Positions 54,068 to 62,823 of a stretch of 64,000 nucleotides of DNA are shown piece by piece. The stretch is from Gordonia polyisoprenivorans NBRC 16320 = JCM 10675. Lineage in GTDB: Bacteria; Actinomycetota; Actinomycetes; Mycobacteriales; Mycobacteriaceae. The DNA lies in assembly GCF_000241325.1 (NCBI RefSeq), contig NZ_BAEI01000025.1, forward strand, positions 62,001-126,000, given 5' to 3'. Numbering within the stretch: the stretch's first letter is position 1; each line of letters opens with the position of its first letter. A program made the position numbers and the translations under genes. Below the pieces are notes generated by a model. That model did not search any database. It saw only the letters and a program-made list of their open reading frames with translations, and was not told the origin of the DNA.

Positions 54068-54823
54068 ATGACCGAACTGAAAGACAAGCGGGTCTTCGTG
54101 ACCGGCTCTGCGGCCGGCATCGGCAAGGCCATCGCCGCGCTGTTCATCGAGCGCGGCGCCAGGGTCATCATCAGCGACCGCGACAAGACCGCCGCCAACG
54201 ACACCGCAACCGAACTCGGAGCCGCGGGAGTGGCCAACTGCGACGTCACCGACGAAGCACAGGTCCAGTCGGCGATCACCGAAGCCGTCGGCGTCCTCGG
54301 CGGCCTTGACGTGCTGGTCAACAATGCCGGCATCGAGATCTCGACCCCACTGCTCCAGCAATCCACCAGCAGCTTCGACGAGATCTTCGCCGTCAATGTC
54401 CGTGGTCCGTTCGTCGCGATGAAGGCGGCCATCGGGCACCTCGTCGAGTCCGGCGGCAACATCGTCAACATTTCCTCGATCGCCGGCATCGGCGGCAGCC
54501 CCCTGCTCGGATCATATTGTGCGACAAAGGCTGCGCTCATCCAGATGACCCGGGTGGCCGCGGTGGAGATGCGTCCCGCAGGAGTGCGCGTCAACGCCGT
54601 CTGCCCCGGATTCGCCGACACCAGCATGGTCGAACGACTGATCCCGGATTTCGAGGCCGCCACCCAGGTCCCGTTCGGAGACCTGGTGGCCGCCAAACAG
54701 GGGCGCCTGGGCACACCCGAGGACATCGCCGAGGTGGCGGCGTTCCTGGCCTCCGACCGTGCGTCGTGGGTGACCGGCAGCAGCTACGTCCTCGACGGTG
54801 GGCTCACGGCGTCGTTGGTGTGA
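54068..54823 (+). CDS. Short-chain dehydrogenase/reductase
   Basis: 251 aa classical SDR. TGSAAGIG (about 12-19), NNAG (about 85-88), catalytic Ser in SSIAGIGGSPLLGSYCATKAA and the YxxxK it ends with, and the late PGFADTSM segment. AAGGA precedes the ATG. Third gene of the operon: likely oxidises or reduces a hydroxyacyl-CoA or ketone made by the previous enzymes. Confidence 0.86.
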   Translation: MTELKDKRVFVTGSAAGIGKAIAALFIERGARVIISDRDKTAANDTATELGAAGVANCDVTDEAQVQSAITEAVGVLGGLDVLVNNAGIEISTPLLQQSTSSFDEIFAVNVRGPFVAMKAAIGHLVESGGNIVNISSIAGIGGSPLLGSYCATKAALIQMTRVAAVEMRPAGVRVNAVCPGFADTSMVERLIPDFEAATQVPFGDLVAAKQGRLGTPEDIAEVAAFLASDRASWVTGSSYVLDGGLTASLV

Positions 54824-54898
54824 GGCCAACCGGGGCCACCACTGACATGAGGCCGCGACAGTGGGCTGCCGTCGTGTTGTCCACCCCCCGTGCGGCTT

Positions 54899-55540
54899 TC
54901 ACAAGTCGACCTTGGTCCACGTCATCCCGGACAGCGCTGCGGCTCCTCCGACAACCCAGGCCCACAACTGCCCGGGAAGCGAGCCGGCATCAGTGACAGT
55001 CGCGAAGTGTCGATCTGAAGAACCGTCGCGGTACTCCAGATCGAACGTCCCCTCGTCTCTGACGCGGGTCTGCACGTAGACCTCGCTGTCGCGTTCGATG
55101 ACGAGAAACGGGTCGGGTTCTTCCAACCGGTCGACCAGAGCATCGAGCATTTGCGGGCTGAGCATGGGCAGGCGGCCGAGGCTGCCGTGCAAGACAGCGA
55201 TCGGAACCGCGTGCTCGGTATCGATGTAGATGTTCTCCTGCGGGTCATATACATCGAAACCCCAAGTGGCAGCGAGCGGCATCACGATCTCACGACTTTG
55301 CTCGGCGTCTGACCACGACGCGGTGATGTAGGTCCCGGATCTCAGCGGTTCGGGTGTCTCGTGTTCGATTCCGCGTCGGCGCTGGCTGTCGACGATGTGG
55401 CTGATCAACGCTTGGACGGGCGAATCATCGGGGTGCTGAGTGGTTGGCGGACTCGCTTCCAAGTCCTGCTGCATGACCCGTGCCGCAGACTCGGCGTCGG
55501 TGGCCAAACGCCACGGCAAGGCGTAGAGGTCGTAGCTCAT
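54899..55540 (-). CDS. Hypothetical cytoplasmic protein
   Basis: 213 aa, no signal or membrane segment, strong GGAGAAGGAGA before the ATG. Acidic, with no recognised motif; the beginning MSYDLYALPWRL and alternating short strands and helices are reminiscent of small immunity or SUKH-type proteins, but this is only an impression. It is convergent with the SDR at 54068 and stands 176 bp from the GAF-like gene. Confidence 0.55.
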   Translation of the reverse strand: MSYDLYALPWRLATDAESAARVMQQDLEASPPTTQHPDDSPVQALISHIVDSQRRRGIEHETPEPLRSGTYITASWSDAEQSREIVMPLAATWGFDVYDPQENIYIDTEHAVPIAVLHGSLGRLPMLSPQMLDALVDRLEEPDPFLVIERDSEVYVQTRVRDEGTFDLEYRDGSSDRHFATVTDAGSLPGQLWAWVVGGAAALSGMTWTKVDL

Positions 55541-55716
55541 CGGCCGTCTCCTTCTCCTGAAAGCTTCTCCCTGTCAATCAATTTCAGCGCCTTTCTGCGA
55601 TACCGGCAATGCGGGCGAAACGGCCCGGAGCGAGCCCCGGTTCACGGTGTTTGCCATGTCCACGAATCGATGCGCCACACGTGGTTTTCGACGATGACGC
55701 CGATGGTCCAACCTTG
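55541..55716. other. Intergenic region without a recognisable gene
   Basis: 176 bp between two minus-strand genes. Only the ribosome-binding site and probable promoter of the gene at 55540 can be placed here. Confidence 0.5.
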
Positions 55717-56556
55717 TCAGCCGGGGGCTACGAGTGTGGGATATATCGCGAGGAGCAGCTCGGGGGTCATCGGCCATGGTTCGGCGGTGAGGGGTCTGGG
55801 TGCGTTGTCGGTCCCGTCGATCACCTTCTCCGGCAAGTCGGGTCGGGTCGCGGATAACCACGCGATCACCCGTCTGCTTTCGGCGTCAATCAGTGCGGGC
55901 GCAATCCTTCCTGCGCGAGCGGATGCGTCCAGAGTCCGGCGTGCAAGCATGTCAGGATCGTTTTCGGGCAGAGGCTCGGGCAGTTCTACTGAGATGCCGA
56001 GCATCCGCGGGCCGTCGAACGTGGCGATACAACGATGGGTGTATCGGTGGACTACGCCGCGTAGGTCGATCCATTCCCCTGAACCCCGGAAGCCGATCGA
56101 GGCCCCCCGTATGTCCATGGCTATCCGGACCGCGTCAGCAGGGCGGACGAGTCGTGACAGTCGGTCGGTCAAAGTGTCGGCGAACACCTGCGGGATGCGC
56201 GGGCCAGTCACCGCGGTCGGCGCTACTCGATCTGCCAGATCCCACTCCCATGCTTGCGTCACGGGTTGGGCGGGCGGCGTCTGATCCGGATCCCCGATCC
56301 ACATGAGCACGCCGTGTACCTGTCTCGACGGCCCCAGCACCGGGGAAGCCAACGCAAGTCGCGGGCCGGCGAGGTCGATGAGGACCTGTGATTGCTTGAG
56401 ATTGTTGAGAACGGTCTCGACCAGCCGCAGAACCGTCTTGTGCACGGATCCGCGGAATTCGTTGGACAGCGGTCGCCACTTCTTGGATCGCTCACCAATC
56501 AGTAGCACCGCGGGCATCTCTCCGACGGTGTCCACGAGAAACCATCCTTCGGCCAC
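55717..56556 (-). CDS. GAF-like domain protein at the end of the AfsA operon
   Basis: 279 aa from the GTG at 56556, which puts the gene 14 nt after the monooxygenase stop; a further upstream start would overlap it. Residues about 20-115 (WRPLSNEFRGSVHKTVLRLVETVLNNLKQSQVLIDLAGPRLALASPVLGPSRQVHGVLMWIGDPD) look like a GAF-type sensory fold, and about 130-230 contain a second PAS-like sheet (IRGASIGFRGSGEWIDLRGVVHRYTHRCIATFDGPRMLGISVEL). It resembles a DUF5593-like actinobacterial family of unknown role. Being last in the operon, it could be a receptor or an immunity-type sensor for the product, but this is inference. Confidence 0.55.
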   Translation of the reverse strand: MAEGWFLVDTVGEMPAVLLIGERSKKWRPLSNEFRGSVHKTVLRLVETVLNNLKQSQVLIDLAGPRLALASPVLGPSRQVHGVLMWIGDPDQTPPAQPVTQAWEWDLADRVAPTAVTGPRIPQVFADTLTDRLSRLVRPADAVRIAMDIRGASIGFRGSGEWIDLRGVVHRYTHRCIATFDGPRMLGISVELPEPLPENDPDMLARRTLDASARAGRIAPALIDAESRRVIAWLSATRPDLPEKVIDGTDNAPRPLTAEPWPMTPELLLAIYPTLVAPG

Positions 56557-56570
56557 CGAACGAGTATCGC

Positions 56571-58097
56571 CTATGCGGGGGCCGGTGCGGTTGTGCGACC
56601 CCAACTGCGAAGGCCGAAGTTGTCGCGCATCCATCCGATCATGTGGGCGACTTCGTCAGAGCCACCCGCCCATGCCACATAACCGTCGGGCCGGATGACG
56701 ACGATTTCCGGGTACTCCGCGGGCAGTCCCGAGGACACTGGTGCGATCTGGGCAAACGGAAGGTCGGCAGTGGACACGAGCGCGGAAGCGGCCGTGGTCG
56801 GCACAAGGACCAGAAAGTCCCCTCCGTGGAGTAGTTCGGCGACTGTGGTTGGCGCACCATCGACGCTGAGCTCCACATCGGGGAAGAACTCTCCATCGAG
56901 CTGATGCGCGCCTCCTTGCCCTACTGGGTGCTTCAGCGAGGTGCCGTTGATCCGGGCAGCCAGCCAGTCATGGGCGCCAGGCTCGTGCAACCATTGCTCC
57001 ACCACATTGCGTACCGGATCGTTTGCCGAGTCCGGATTCATGAGTGTCGACTGCAGTCGGGTGTTGTCGATCAGCCACTGACCGACCGGTTCACGCTCTG
57101 CCCCATAGGTATCGAGAAGCCTTTCGTCTGCGGCACCCGTGAGTACAGCTGAGAGCTTCCATCCCAGATTGACAGCGTCTCCGATTCCCGCGTTGAGTCC
57201 TTGGCCGCCCAGAGGGTAGTGAATATGTGCTGCGTCGCCGGCCACGAACAGCCGGCGATCGCGGTAGTTCTTTGCAACGCGACTGTAGTCACTGAACCGG
57301 TTGAGATAGTGCGGGGCAACGAGATCCACGTGCGAGCCCACGACCCGGTCTACCGCCGCCCCGAACTCTTCGGGGGTGACAGGTGCCACGCGATCGCTCG
57401 CGGGGCCGTCGAACTCGAAGACGATCAAGCGGCTGTCCCCGTACCGGTTCAGATTCAGCAACGTCCAACCGCGCGGGGTCGGTGTCCAGCCGGCGGGCAG
57501 CTGTTCGGGGTGGGGCACGCCGGCCAGGCCCAGGATCGCTCGCATCGTGGGTGGATGCTCGCGCACCGCGAAGGCTCCCGACTGCCGCACCACGCTGCGA
57601 CCGCCGTCCGCGCCCACCGCGTACCGGGCCTCGAAGGATCGCTCGGCACCGTCGGGTCCCGTGGCGATGGCGCGCACACCGTTGTGGTCCTGCGTGACGC
57701 TGACAACCCTGTGCCGGCGCAGGACCCGCGCACCAGAGGCCTCTGCCCGCCGCGCAATCGCGCGTTCAAGGTCGGCTTGGGCGATCCCGAGCATGACAGG
57801 GCCGTCAATGGTGCGCCCCCGCATGCTGAGCCACGGGTAGCCCGCAAATTGAAACTGCTCGACCGTCTCCTCCCGGGGATCGGTCGTGAGTCGCGGCACA
57901 GTAAGGATGCCCCGCCGCGCCAGCGTCGCGATAGCCCGAGCGTGGTAGGTCCCAGCCTTGGGGTATTCGCTGACATCGCCCCGCTGCTCCAGGACGAGTA
58001 CCGAATTCCCGTGCAGCGCCAGCTCGTTCGCGACGAGCATGCCGACCGGGCCGCCCCCGACGACGATGACGTCGCTGCCGTCCGCCACCCTCGTCAT
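56571..58097 (-). CDS. FAD-dependent aromatic monooxygenase (PheA/TfdB type)
   Basis: 508 aa from the ATG at 58097 (overlap with the P450 stop, ATGA). FAD motif VIVVGGGPVGMLVANELALHG at the N-terminus, DG motif GADGGRSVVRQ near residue 150, GDAAHIHYPLGGQGLNAGIGDAVNLGWKL near 285, and a thioredoxin-like C-terminal domain ending in the operon's conserved tail. This is the two-domain class A hydroxylase architecture also used by tailoring enzymes of antibiotics. Probably hydroxylates the operon's product. Confidence 0.85.
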   Translation of the reverse strand: MTRVADGSDVIVVGGGPVGMLVANELALHGNSVLVLEQRGDVSEYPKAGTYHARAIATLARRGILTVPRLTTDPREETVEQFQFAGYPWLSMRGRTIDGPVMLGIAQADLERAIARRAEASGARVLRRHRVVSVTQDHNGVRAIATGPDGAERSFEARYAVGADGGRSVVRQSGAFAVREHPPTMRAILGLAGVPHPEQLPAGWTPTPRGWTLLNLNRYGDSRLIVFEFDGPASDRVAPVTPEEFGAAVDRVVGSHVDLVAPHYLNRFSDYSRVAKNYRDRRLFVAGDAAHIHYPLGGQGLNAGIGDAVNLGWKLSAVLTGAADERLLDTYGAEREPVGQWLIDNTRLQSTLMNPDSANDPVRNVVEQWLHEPGAHDWLAARINGTSLKHPVGQGGAHQLDGEFFPDVELSVDGAPTTVAELLHGGDFLVLVPTTAASALVSTADLPFAQIAPVSSGLPAEYPEIVVIRPDGYVAWAGGSDEVAHMIGWMRDNFGLRSWGRTTAPAPA

Positions 58098-59362
58098 CGC
58101 CCCACCGCAGCGCTCGGGCGCAGCGCCACGGGTAGACGGATCGGCCGGCGGAGCCCGGTTCCCAGATCCCACTCGATCTCCTCGGGAGCCACGGCGAGCC
58201 GCAGATCAGGGAACCTCGCCACCAGGGTCTCGAGGACAGTGATCAGCTCGATCTGCGAGAGCGCCGACCCCATGCAGCGGTGCATGCCGTAGCCGTACTG
58301 CAGGTGCCGTCGTCCCGGACGCGTCGGGTCGATACGAAGCGGATCCCTGAAGACCTCCGGGTCGCGATTCGCGGCGTTGATATGCGGGTAGACGATCGAT
58401 CCCACGGGAAGCGTGACGCCGCCGACCGATAGTGGCTTGGTCAGCTCGCGTGGGAAGGAGCCTGGCGTTCCGAGGGGCATCAGCCGCAGGATCTCCTCGA
58501 CAAGCCCCTCAACGGTGACGTCTCCGTAGGACACGCGCCGATACAGTTCCGGAATCGCGAGCGCTGCGTACATCGTCTTCGTCAACATCGTCGCGACGTT
58601 GTTGTCGCCGCCCAGAACGATTCCCATGACCGTTCCGGCGATGAGAGCATCGTCGACAGCAGCGAACTCGGGTTGCCCGGCGCGGTGCCGGTAGGTCGCG
58701 ATCAGGCCGTCGTCCGAGTAGGGCTCCTCCCCCGCCACCAGGCGCTGGACCCAGCCGTAGAGCTCCATCCAGGACCGCTCGATCGACGGGATGTCGTCGG
58801 GCGGGGCGAGCTGGATGCGACGCCCCAGTTCGTTCATCCAGGGGGCCAGTGTGTCCTCGACCCCGAGCAGCCGGCACACCACCCGAGCGGGGACTACGCG
58901 AAACACCTGCGCCACCAGATCGGGGCCGGAAGTCGCCTCGAGGTCGTCGAGTGCAGCTTCGGTCAGATCGGCGATCAGCGGTGCGAGACCGGCGATCGCC
59001 CGTGCGCTGAACTCGTGGGAAACGAACTCGCGCACAACCCCGTGCACCGGGGCGTCGAGATTGATCAGCACCTCGGGCGCCCAATTGGTCGGCATGAACG
59101 ACGGTCCGCCGTCGACGTTGCACAGGACGCGGCTCGCCGTGCGGTCCAGCATGAGCGTCTTGACGTGCTCATACGCTGTCAGGCTGATCGCCTCGTGTCC
59201 GCTGGGGAGCTCGATGCGGGTCAGTCCGTCCGGTCCGGGCCATTCGCGGACATAGGGGGCAGGCGTGTCGAGCAATGGAATCTCAGTGACCAGGGGCCCG
59301 TCGGATATATCGGGCGTAGATGTCGTTGTCTCGGGCGTGGATCTGAACTCGGTGGTGGTCAT
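58094..59362 (-). CDS. Cytochrome P450
   Basis: 422 aa bacterial class I P450. The haem loop is YGYGMHRCMG (Cys363), the EILR motif lies near 286-289, and the I-helix has GIVLGGDNNVATM in place of the usual AGxDT, which may alter oxygen activation. No redox partner is encoded next to it. It overlaps both neighbours by 4 bp, so it is expressed at the same level as the exporter and the flavin monooxygenase. Confidence 0.87.
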   Translation of the reverse strand: MTTTEFRSTPETTTSTPDISDGPLVTEIPLLDTPAPYVREWPGPDGLTRIELPSGHEAISLTAYEHVKTLMLDRTASRVLCNVDGGPSFMPTNWAPEVLINLDAPVHGVVREFVSHEFSARAIAGLAPLIADLTEAALDDLEATSGPDLVAQVFRVVPARVVCRLLGVEDTLAPWMNELGRRIQLAPPDDIPSIERSWMELYGWVQRLVAGEEPYSDDGLIATYRHRAGQPEFAAVDDALIAGTVMGIVLGGDNNVATMLTKTMYAALAIPELYRRVSYGDVTVEGLVEEILRLMPLGTPGSFPRELTKPLSVGGVTLPVGSIVYPHINAANRDPEVFRDPLRIDPTRPGRRHLQYGYGMHRCMGSALSQIELITVLETLVARFPDLRLAVAPEEIEWDLGTGLRRPIRLPVALRPSAAVGR

Positions 59363-60987
59363 CGAGGGGTCCTTTCGGAGATCGCTCGGGAATCGATTGT
59401 GTGCTCGTTCGCTGCTTCGGCGACGCCGATCGGATCACGCTGGGCCACAGAGGATGTCACGATGTTCACGTCCTCGGACGGATCGGGCGGTTCGGGCGTC
59501 CGGCGCAGCAGCACCACGACCACGACGGTGAGCACGGCGCTCGCGGCGGCGATCGCCCACAGCAGCGGTACCAGCCCCTCGGCGAAGGCCGTCCGCAGCG
59601 AGCCTGTTGCGACCCCCGTCACGTCACGGATCTCGCCCGTGATCACCCGGTCGACGATCGTGCGTTGCGCATCCGGGCTCAGGTTCTCCGGTAGCACCTG
59701 CCGCACCTTGCCGCCAACAACGGCCGAGAGGGCACCGGCGAACACCGCGACGACGACGGCTTCGCTGCCAAGGCGCACGGTGGACACCAGGCCCGACACC
59801 ATGCCGGACTTCTCCTCGGGGACAGACCCGATTGCTTGCCCGTCGACCAAACCCACACCGAGCCCGAATCCCAACCCCAACAGGATGAATGGCCCAATCA
59901 GTCCGGGGACGTCGGCGGCCGTGCCCTCCCGGGTAAGCCACGCGGCGCCGATGACGTACAACCCGACACTGCCGCCGAGGATGATCCAGGCGGGCACGCC
60001 GCGGCCGTGTAAGGCCCCTGCGATGAGCGGCCCCACAATCACGGGCACCGTCATGATCAGCATGACGCCGCCGATGGCACCGGAACCCAGCTGCCACACG
60101 CTGGTGATGAACGTCGGGTAGTAGGTCAGTAGTGTGACGAATCCGATCGCTCCGGCTACGGGCACCAGCAGCAACCCGACGAGCCGGGGTGACCGGAGAA
60201 GGCTGAGGTCGAGAAGCGGGTTGGCGGTCACATGTTGTAGGAGGACGAAGACGGCGAGCAGCAGGACACCGGCAACGACAAGACCTATCGTTCCCGGCGA
60301 CGCCCACCCCCAGGAATTGCTCTGTGCGACACCGGCGATCACGAGACTCAGCGATGCTGCGAAGACGACGGCACCGCGATAGTCGATTCGGCCGGCGTGC
60401 TCGACCGGGCTGTCGTGCACGCCCGAGGCGACCACGAGTGCTACCGAAACCACCATCGCGACGGCGTTGAACCAGAAGATCCCAGTCCAGCCGCCGAGTG
60501 CGATGGCGGCCGACGAAATGCTGGGCCCGAGCCCGAGCCCGACGCCGGCCGCGGTGCCGAACAGTGCGAAGGCGCGGGCTGCAGCCTTGCCGGAGAAGGT
60601 GATCGCGAGCAGTGCTCCCGAGCAGGCGAAGACGATCGCCGCACCGATGCCCGCGAGTGCACGAGCCAGGTCGAGCACGACGAGGTTCGGGGCGAGGGCG
60701 CTCAGAACACCTGCTGCGGTGAAAACGCCGCCGCCCAGCAGCAATCCACGGCGGCGGCCGAGGTGGTCTGCGATCGATCCGGCCACGAGGCTGAACACAG
60801 CGAACGTGAGGTTGAATCCGTTGACCACCCATTGCAGCTGCGCAGGCTGCGATCCGAGGTCTGCTGCGATGTGCGGAAGCGCGACGCCGGTTCCAGACAC
60901 GCCGGTGGGGACCACAACGACACCGAGCAGAATTGCCGCGAGCAGGACAGCGGGATTCCCGTTCCGAGAGGACGATTCGTGGGCCAT
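59359..60987 (-). CDS. MFS exporter (DHA2-like, 14 helices)
   Basis: 542 aa. Helix 1 carries PTGVSGTGVALPHIAADLG, motif A is GSIADHLGRRRGLLLGG, and GTAAGVGLGLGPSIS reads like motif C. Roughly 14 membrane helices followed by a polar C-terminal tail. In an operon of oxidative enzymes with an AfsA-like protein it is the obvious exporter of the small-molecule product. Starts in a 1-bp overlap with the HAD gene (TGATG arrangement). Confidence 0.87.
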   Translation of the reverse strand: MAHESSSRNGNPAVLLAAILLGVVVVPTGVSGTGVALPHIAADLGSQPAQLQWVVNGFNLTFAVFSLVAGSIADHLGRRRGLLLGGGVFTAAGVLSALAPNLVVLDLARALAGIGAAIVFACSGALLAITFSGKAAARAFALFGTAAGVGLGLGPSISSAAIALGGWTGIFWFNAVAMVVSVALVVASGVHDSPVEHAGRIDYRGAVVFAASLSLVIAGVAQSNSWGWASPGTIGLVVAGVLLLAVFVLLQHVTANPLLDLSLLRSPRLVGLLLVPVAGAIGFVTLLTYYPTFITSVWQLGSGAIGGVMLIMTVPVIVGPLIAGALHGRGVPAWIILGGSVGLYVIGAAWLTREGTAADVPGLIGPFILLGLGFGLGVGLVDGQAIGSVPEEKSGMVSGLVSTVRLGSEAVVVAVFAGALSAVVGGKVRQVLPENLSPDAQRTIVDRVITGEIRDVTGVATGSLRTAFAEGLVPLLWAIAAASAVLTVVVVVLLRRTPEPPDPSEDVNIVTSSVAQRDPIGVAEAANEHTIDSRAISERTPR

Positions 60988-61685
60988 CAGGAACCGCCCT
61001 CAGAGGTCGTGGTGAGTAGGCGTGCGAGATCGGCCAGGGCACTGGAGGTTTCGACGAACTGCACCGCGCCCCAGCCGGCGTTCTCGGCCGCGTCGCAGTT
61101 CACTCGAAGGTCGTCGACGAGGATTGCCTTGGTCCCTGGCACACCAATACGCTCGGCCGCGAGGGCGAAGATTTCGGGGTCCGGTTTGCGGAGCCGCACC
61201 GCGTAGGAGTCGACGATGACGTCCACCTCGTCGTCCAACCCCACCATGGGACGCCAGTACGGTTCCCACTCGCGGACGTTGTTGGTCAGGATGCCGACTC
61301 GGTATCCGGACCCGCGCAACTGGACTGCCAGGTCGCGAATGACGGAGTTGACCTCGTGTCCGGCAAACCACTGACGCCCGAACTCCAACTCCGAGCGGGA
61401 GACGTCGATATTCCGCGCGGTCAGCCAGGTGTGCAACCCTTGCACCCACTCCTGCTCGGTGAGCATCCCCAGCTCGACCGGGGCCAGCACGTCGACGCCG
61501 AGGCGGTCGGCTACGCCGGCCATCGCAGCCTTGAGATCGGACGGCGCGATCCCCGTTTTCCGTTCATATTCGGCGAACAAATCCTCGATGGGTGGCGACA
61601 GGACACCGCCGAAATCGAGGAACACGGCCGAGTATTTCGATTCCGGGGTGTGGGGTGCGATATCAACGATGGCGGGGACGGTCAT
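60987..61685 (-). CDS. HAD-superfamily phosphatase
   Basis: 232 aa subfamily IA hydrolase. Motif I is FLDFGGVL (about 22-29), motif II ILTNN, motif III KPDPEIF and motif IV LVDDLRVN. Removes phosphate from small molecules. Dephosphorylation is a known step in gamma-butyrolactone synthesis after the AfsA reaction, so this enzyme could do that here. The gene overlaps the AfsA-like stop by 4 bp and the MFS start by 1 bp. Confidence 0.85.
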   Translation of the reverse strand: MTVPAIVDIAPHTPESKYSAVFLDFGGVLSPPIEDLFAEYERKTGIAPSDLKAAMAGVADRLGVDVLAPVELGMLTEQEWVQGLHTWLTARNIDVSRSELEFGRQWFAGHEVNSVIRDLAVQLRGSGYRVGILTNNVREWEPYWRPMVGLDDEVDVIVDSYAVRLRKPDPEIFALAAERIGVPGTKAILVDDLRVNCDAAENAGWGAVQFVETSSALADLARLLTTTSEGGS

Positions 61686-62386
61686 CGTTTACCTTCTGTG
61701 ATGGAGCCGGTCTCGACGCTGACATTCCTGGAGAATCGGACGCGACCCGAGGTGATCGACTCGTCTTCCTGGAGGATCTCGACCTCGAAGGCGTATCCCG
61801 GATCGGGCTCGTCGACGGGGCGAACCTGGATCACGGTGTGCAGGTCGAGCTCGCCGAACCGCGTGAACTCGGCTCGTAACGATTCCAGCACGAGCCGCCG
61901 GGCGCTGAGTCCATGGGTTTCATGCGCGGCGAGGATGCCCGCCTGCCGGATCGCCTCGAAGAGAACTGCGCCAGGGATGTGATCGAGCGGGTGGTCGAAC
62001 AGACTCGGGTGGTGTTGATCGACGAGCACGTCGATATCGAGGCCGCTGGGCGTTGCGGTGACGTCGCCGAGTACCGAGTTGCGGTCGATCCTGCGGCCAA
62101 GTGTTTCCGCGGGATGCACGCCGCGGACGGTCCGTGGACCGCGACCGGGTGGTGGCGTGATCCCGGCGCTGTACTCGTCGAGGCCGAGTCGGGCTCGCCC
62201 CTTGCCCCGCACACGGGCCCAGACGTCGCGGGGCATCCACTGGATGGTCATCGTGACGGTTGCCGCAACGGTCCCCCCGAGAAGGCACTCCATCTCGAGG
62301 GTGATGCCGATGACTTCGTCTCCGCGGACCTTCTCCTCCACAATGACGGCGCTGAGCTCACCGTTGCCCGGCGCCGTGGATCTCAA
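61682..62386 (-). CDS. AfsA-like butyrolactone-synthesis hotdog protein, lacking its N-terminal part
   Basis: 234 aa from a TTG at 62386 (GTG at 62341 possible); AfsA proteins are about 300 aa with two hotdog repeats. The second repeat is complete: SLFDHPLDHIPGAVLFEAIRQAGILAAHETHGL holds the conserved DHxPG. Of the first repeat only the final strands remain (VIGITLEMECLLGGTVAATVTMTIQWMPRDVWARVRG). The frame runs open upstream past the arsR start with no ATG or GTG, so the 5' end seems lost at about 62390. AfsA joins a beta-ketoacyl chain to dihydroxyacetone phosphate, the first step to gamma-butyrolactones. First gene of the coupled operon; whether the truncated form works is unknown. Confidence 0.78.
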   Translation of the reverse strand: MRSTAPGNGELSAVIVEEKVRGDEVIGITLEMECLLGGTVAATVTMTIQWMPRDVWARVRGKGRARLGLDEYSAGITPPPGRGPRTVRGVHPAETLGRRIDRNSVLGDVTATPSGLDIDVLVDQHHPSLFDHPLDHIPGAVLFEAIRQAGILAAHETHGLSARRLVLESLRAEFTRFGELDLHTVIQVRPVDEPDPGYAFEVEILQEDESITSGRVRFSRNVSVETGSITEGKR

Positions 62387-62446
62387 TGCGGGAACGCAAG
62401 TGCGCTCCCGGGTATCGGAGGGCCTTGTCCCGTTGAATCGATGTAT

Positions 62447-62458
62447 GTCAATATTGAC
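62447..62458. promoter_or_regulatory. ArsR operator candidate
   Basis: GTCAATATTGAC, a perfect 12-bp palindrome ending 2 bp before the arsR GTG start. Its place and TCAA/TTGA halves fit the classical ArsR/SmtB site. It also lies upstream of the divergent AfsA-like gene. Confidence 0.7.
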
Positions 62459-62460
62459 GG

Positions 62461-62823
62461 GTGTCGAATAAGAACTTGCTTCTCTTGCCAGGCCGCGGCC
62501 TGAGTGGTGACGAGACCGGAGCGGTTACCCCGCTGCTGAAGGCGCTCGCGGATCCGGTTCGGCTGCGGTTGCTGTCGGAGGTCGCCGCGCATCCGGGAGG
62601 TGAGGCGTGCGTGTGCGACATCTCCGGGCCGTTCGAGCTGTCGCAGCCGACGATCTCGCATCATCTCAAGGTGCTGCGTCAGGCGGGTCTGGTGACGAGC
62701 GAACGCCGCGCGACCTGGGTGTACTACCGTGTGAACACCGAAGCACTGCAACAACTGTCGGTCCTGCTGGGCGATCTCGCCATGGTTGTGGGGGAAACTC
62801 GTTCGTGCGAGGCCGACCAGTGA
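62461..62823 (+). CDS. arsR: ArsR-family metal-responsive repressor
   Basis: 120 aa, GTG start. Winged helix with LLKALADPVRLRLLSEVAAHPGGEACVCDISGPFELSQPTISHHLKVLRQAGLV; the ELCVCD-type motif ACVCD supplies the cysteines that bind arsenite. The start is 2 bp after the operator, with no ribosome-binding site, so the mRNA may be leaderless. Its TGA overlaps the GTG of acr3. Confidence 0.9.
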   Translation: MSNKNLLLLPGRGLSGDETGAVTPLLKALADPVRLRLLSEVAAHPGGEACVCDISGPFELSQPTISHHLKVLRQAGLVTSERRATWVYYRVNTEALQQLSVLLGDLAMVVGETRSCEADQ

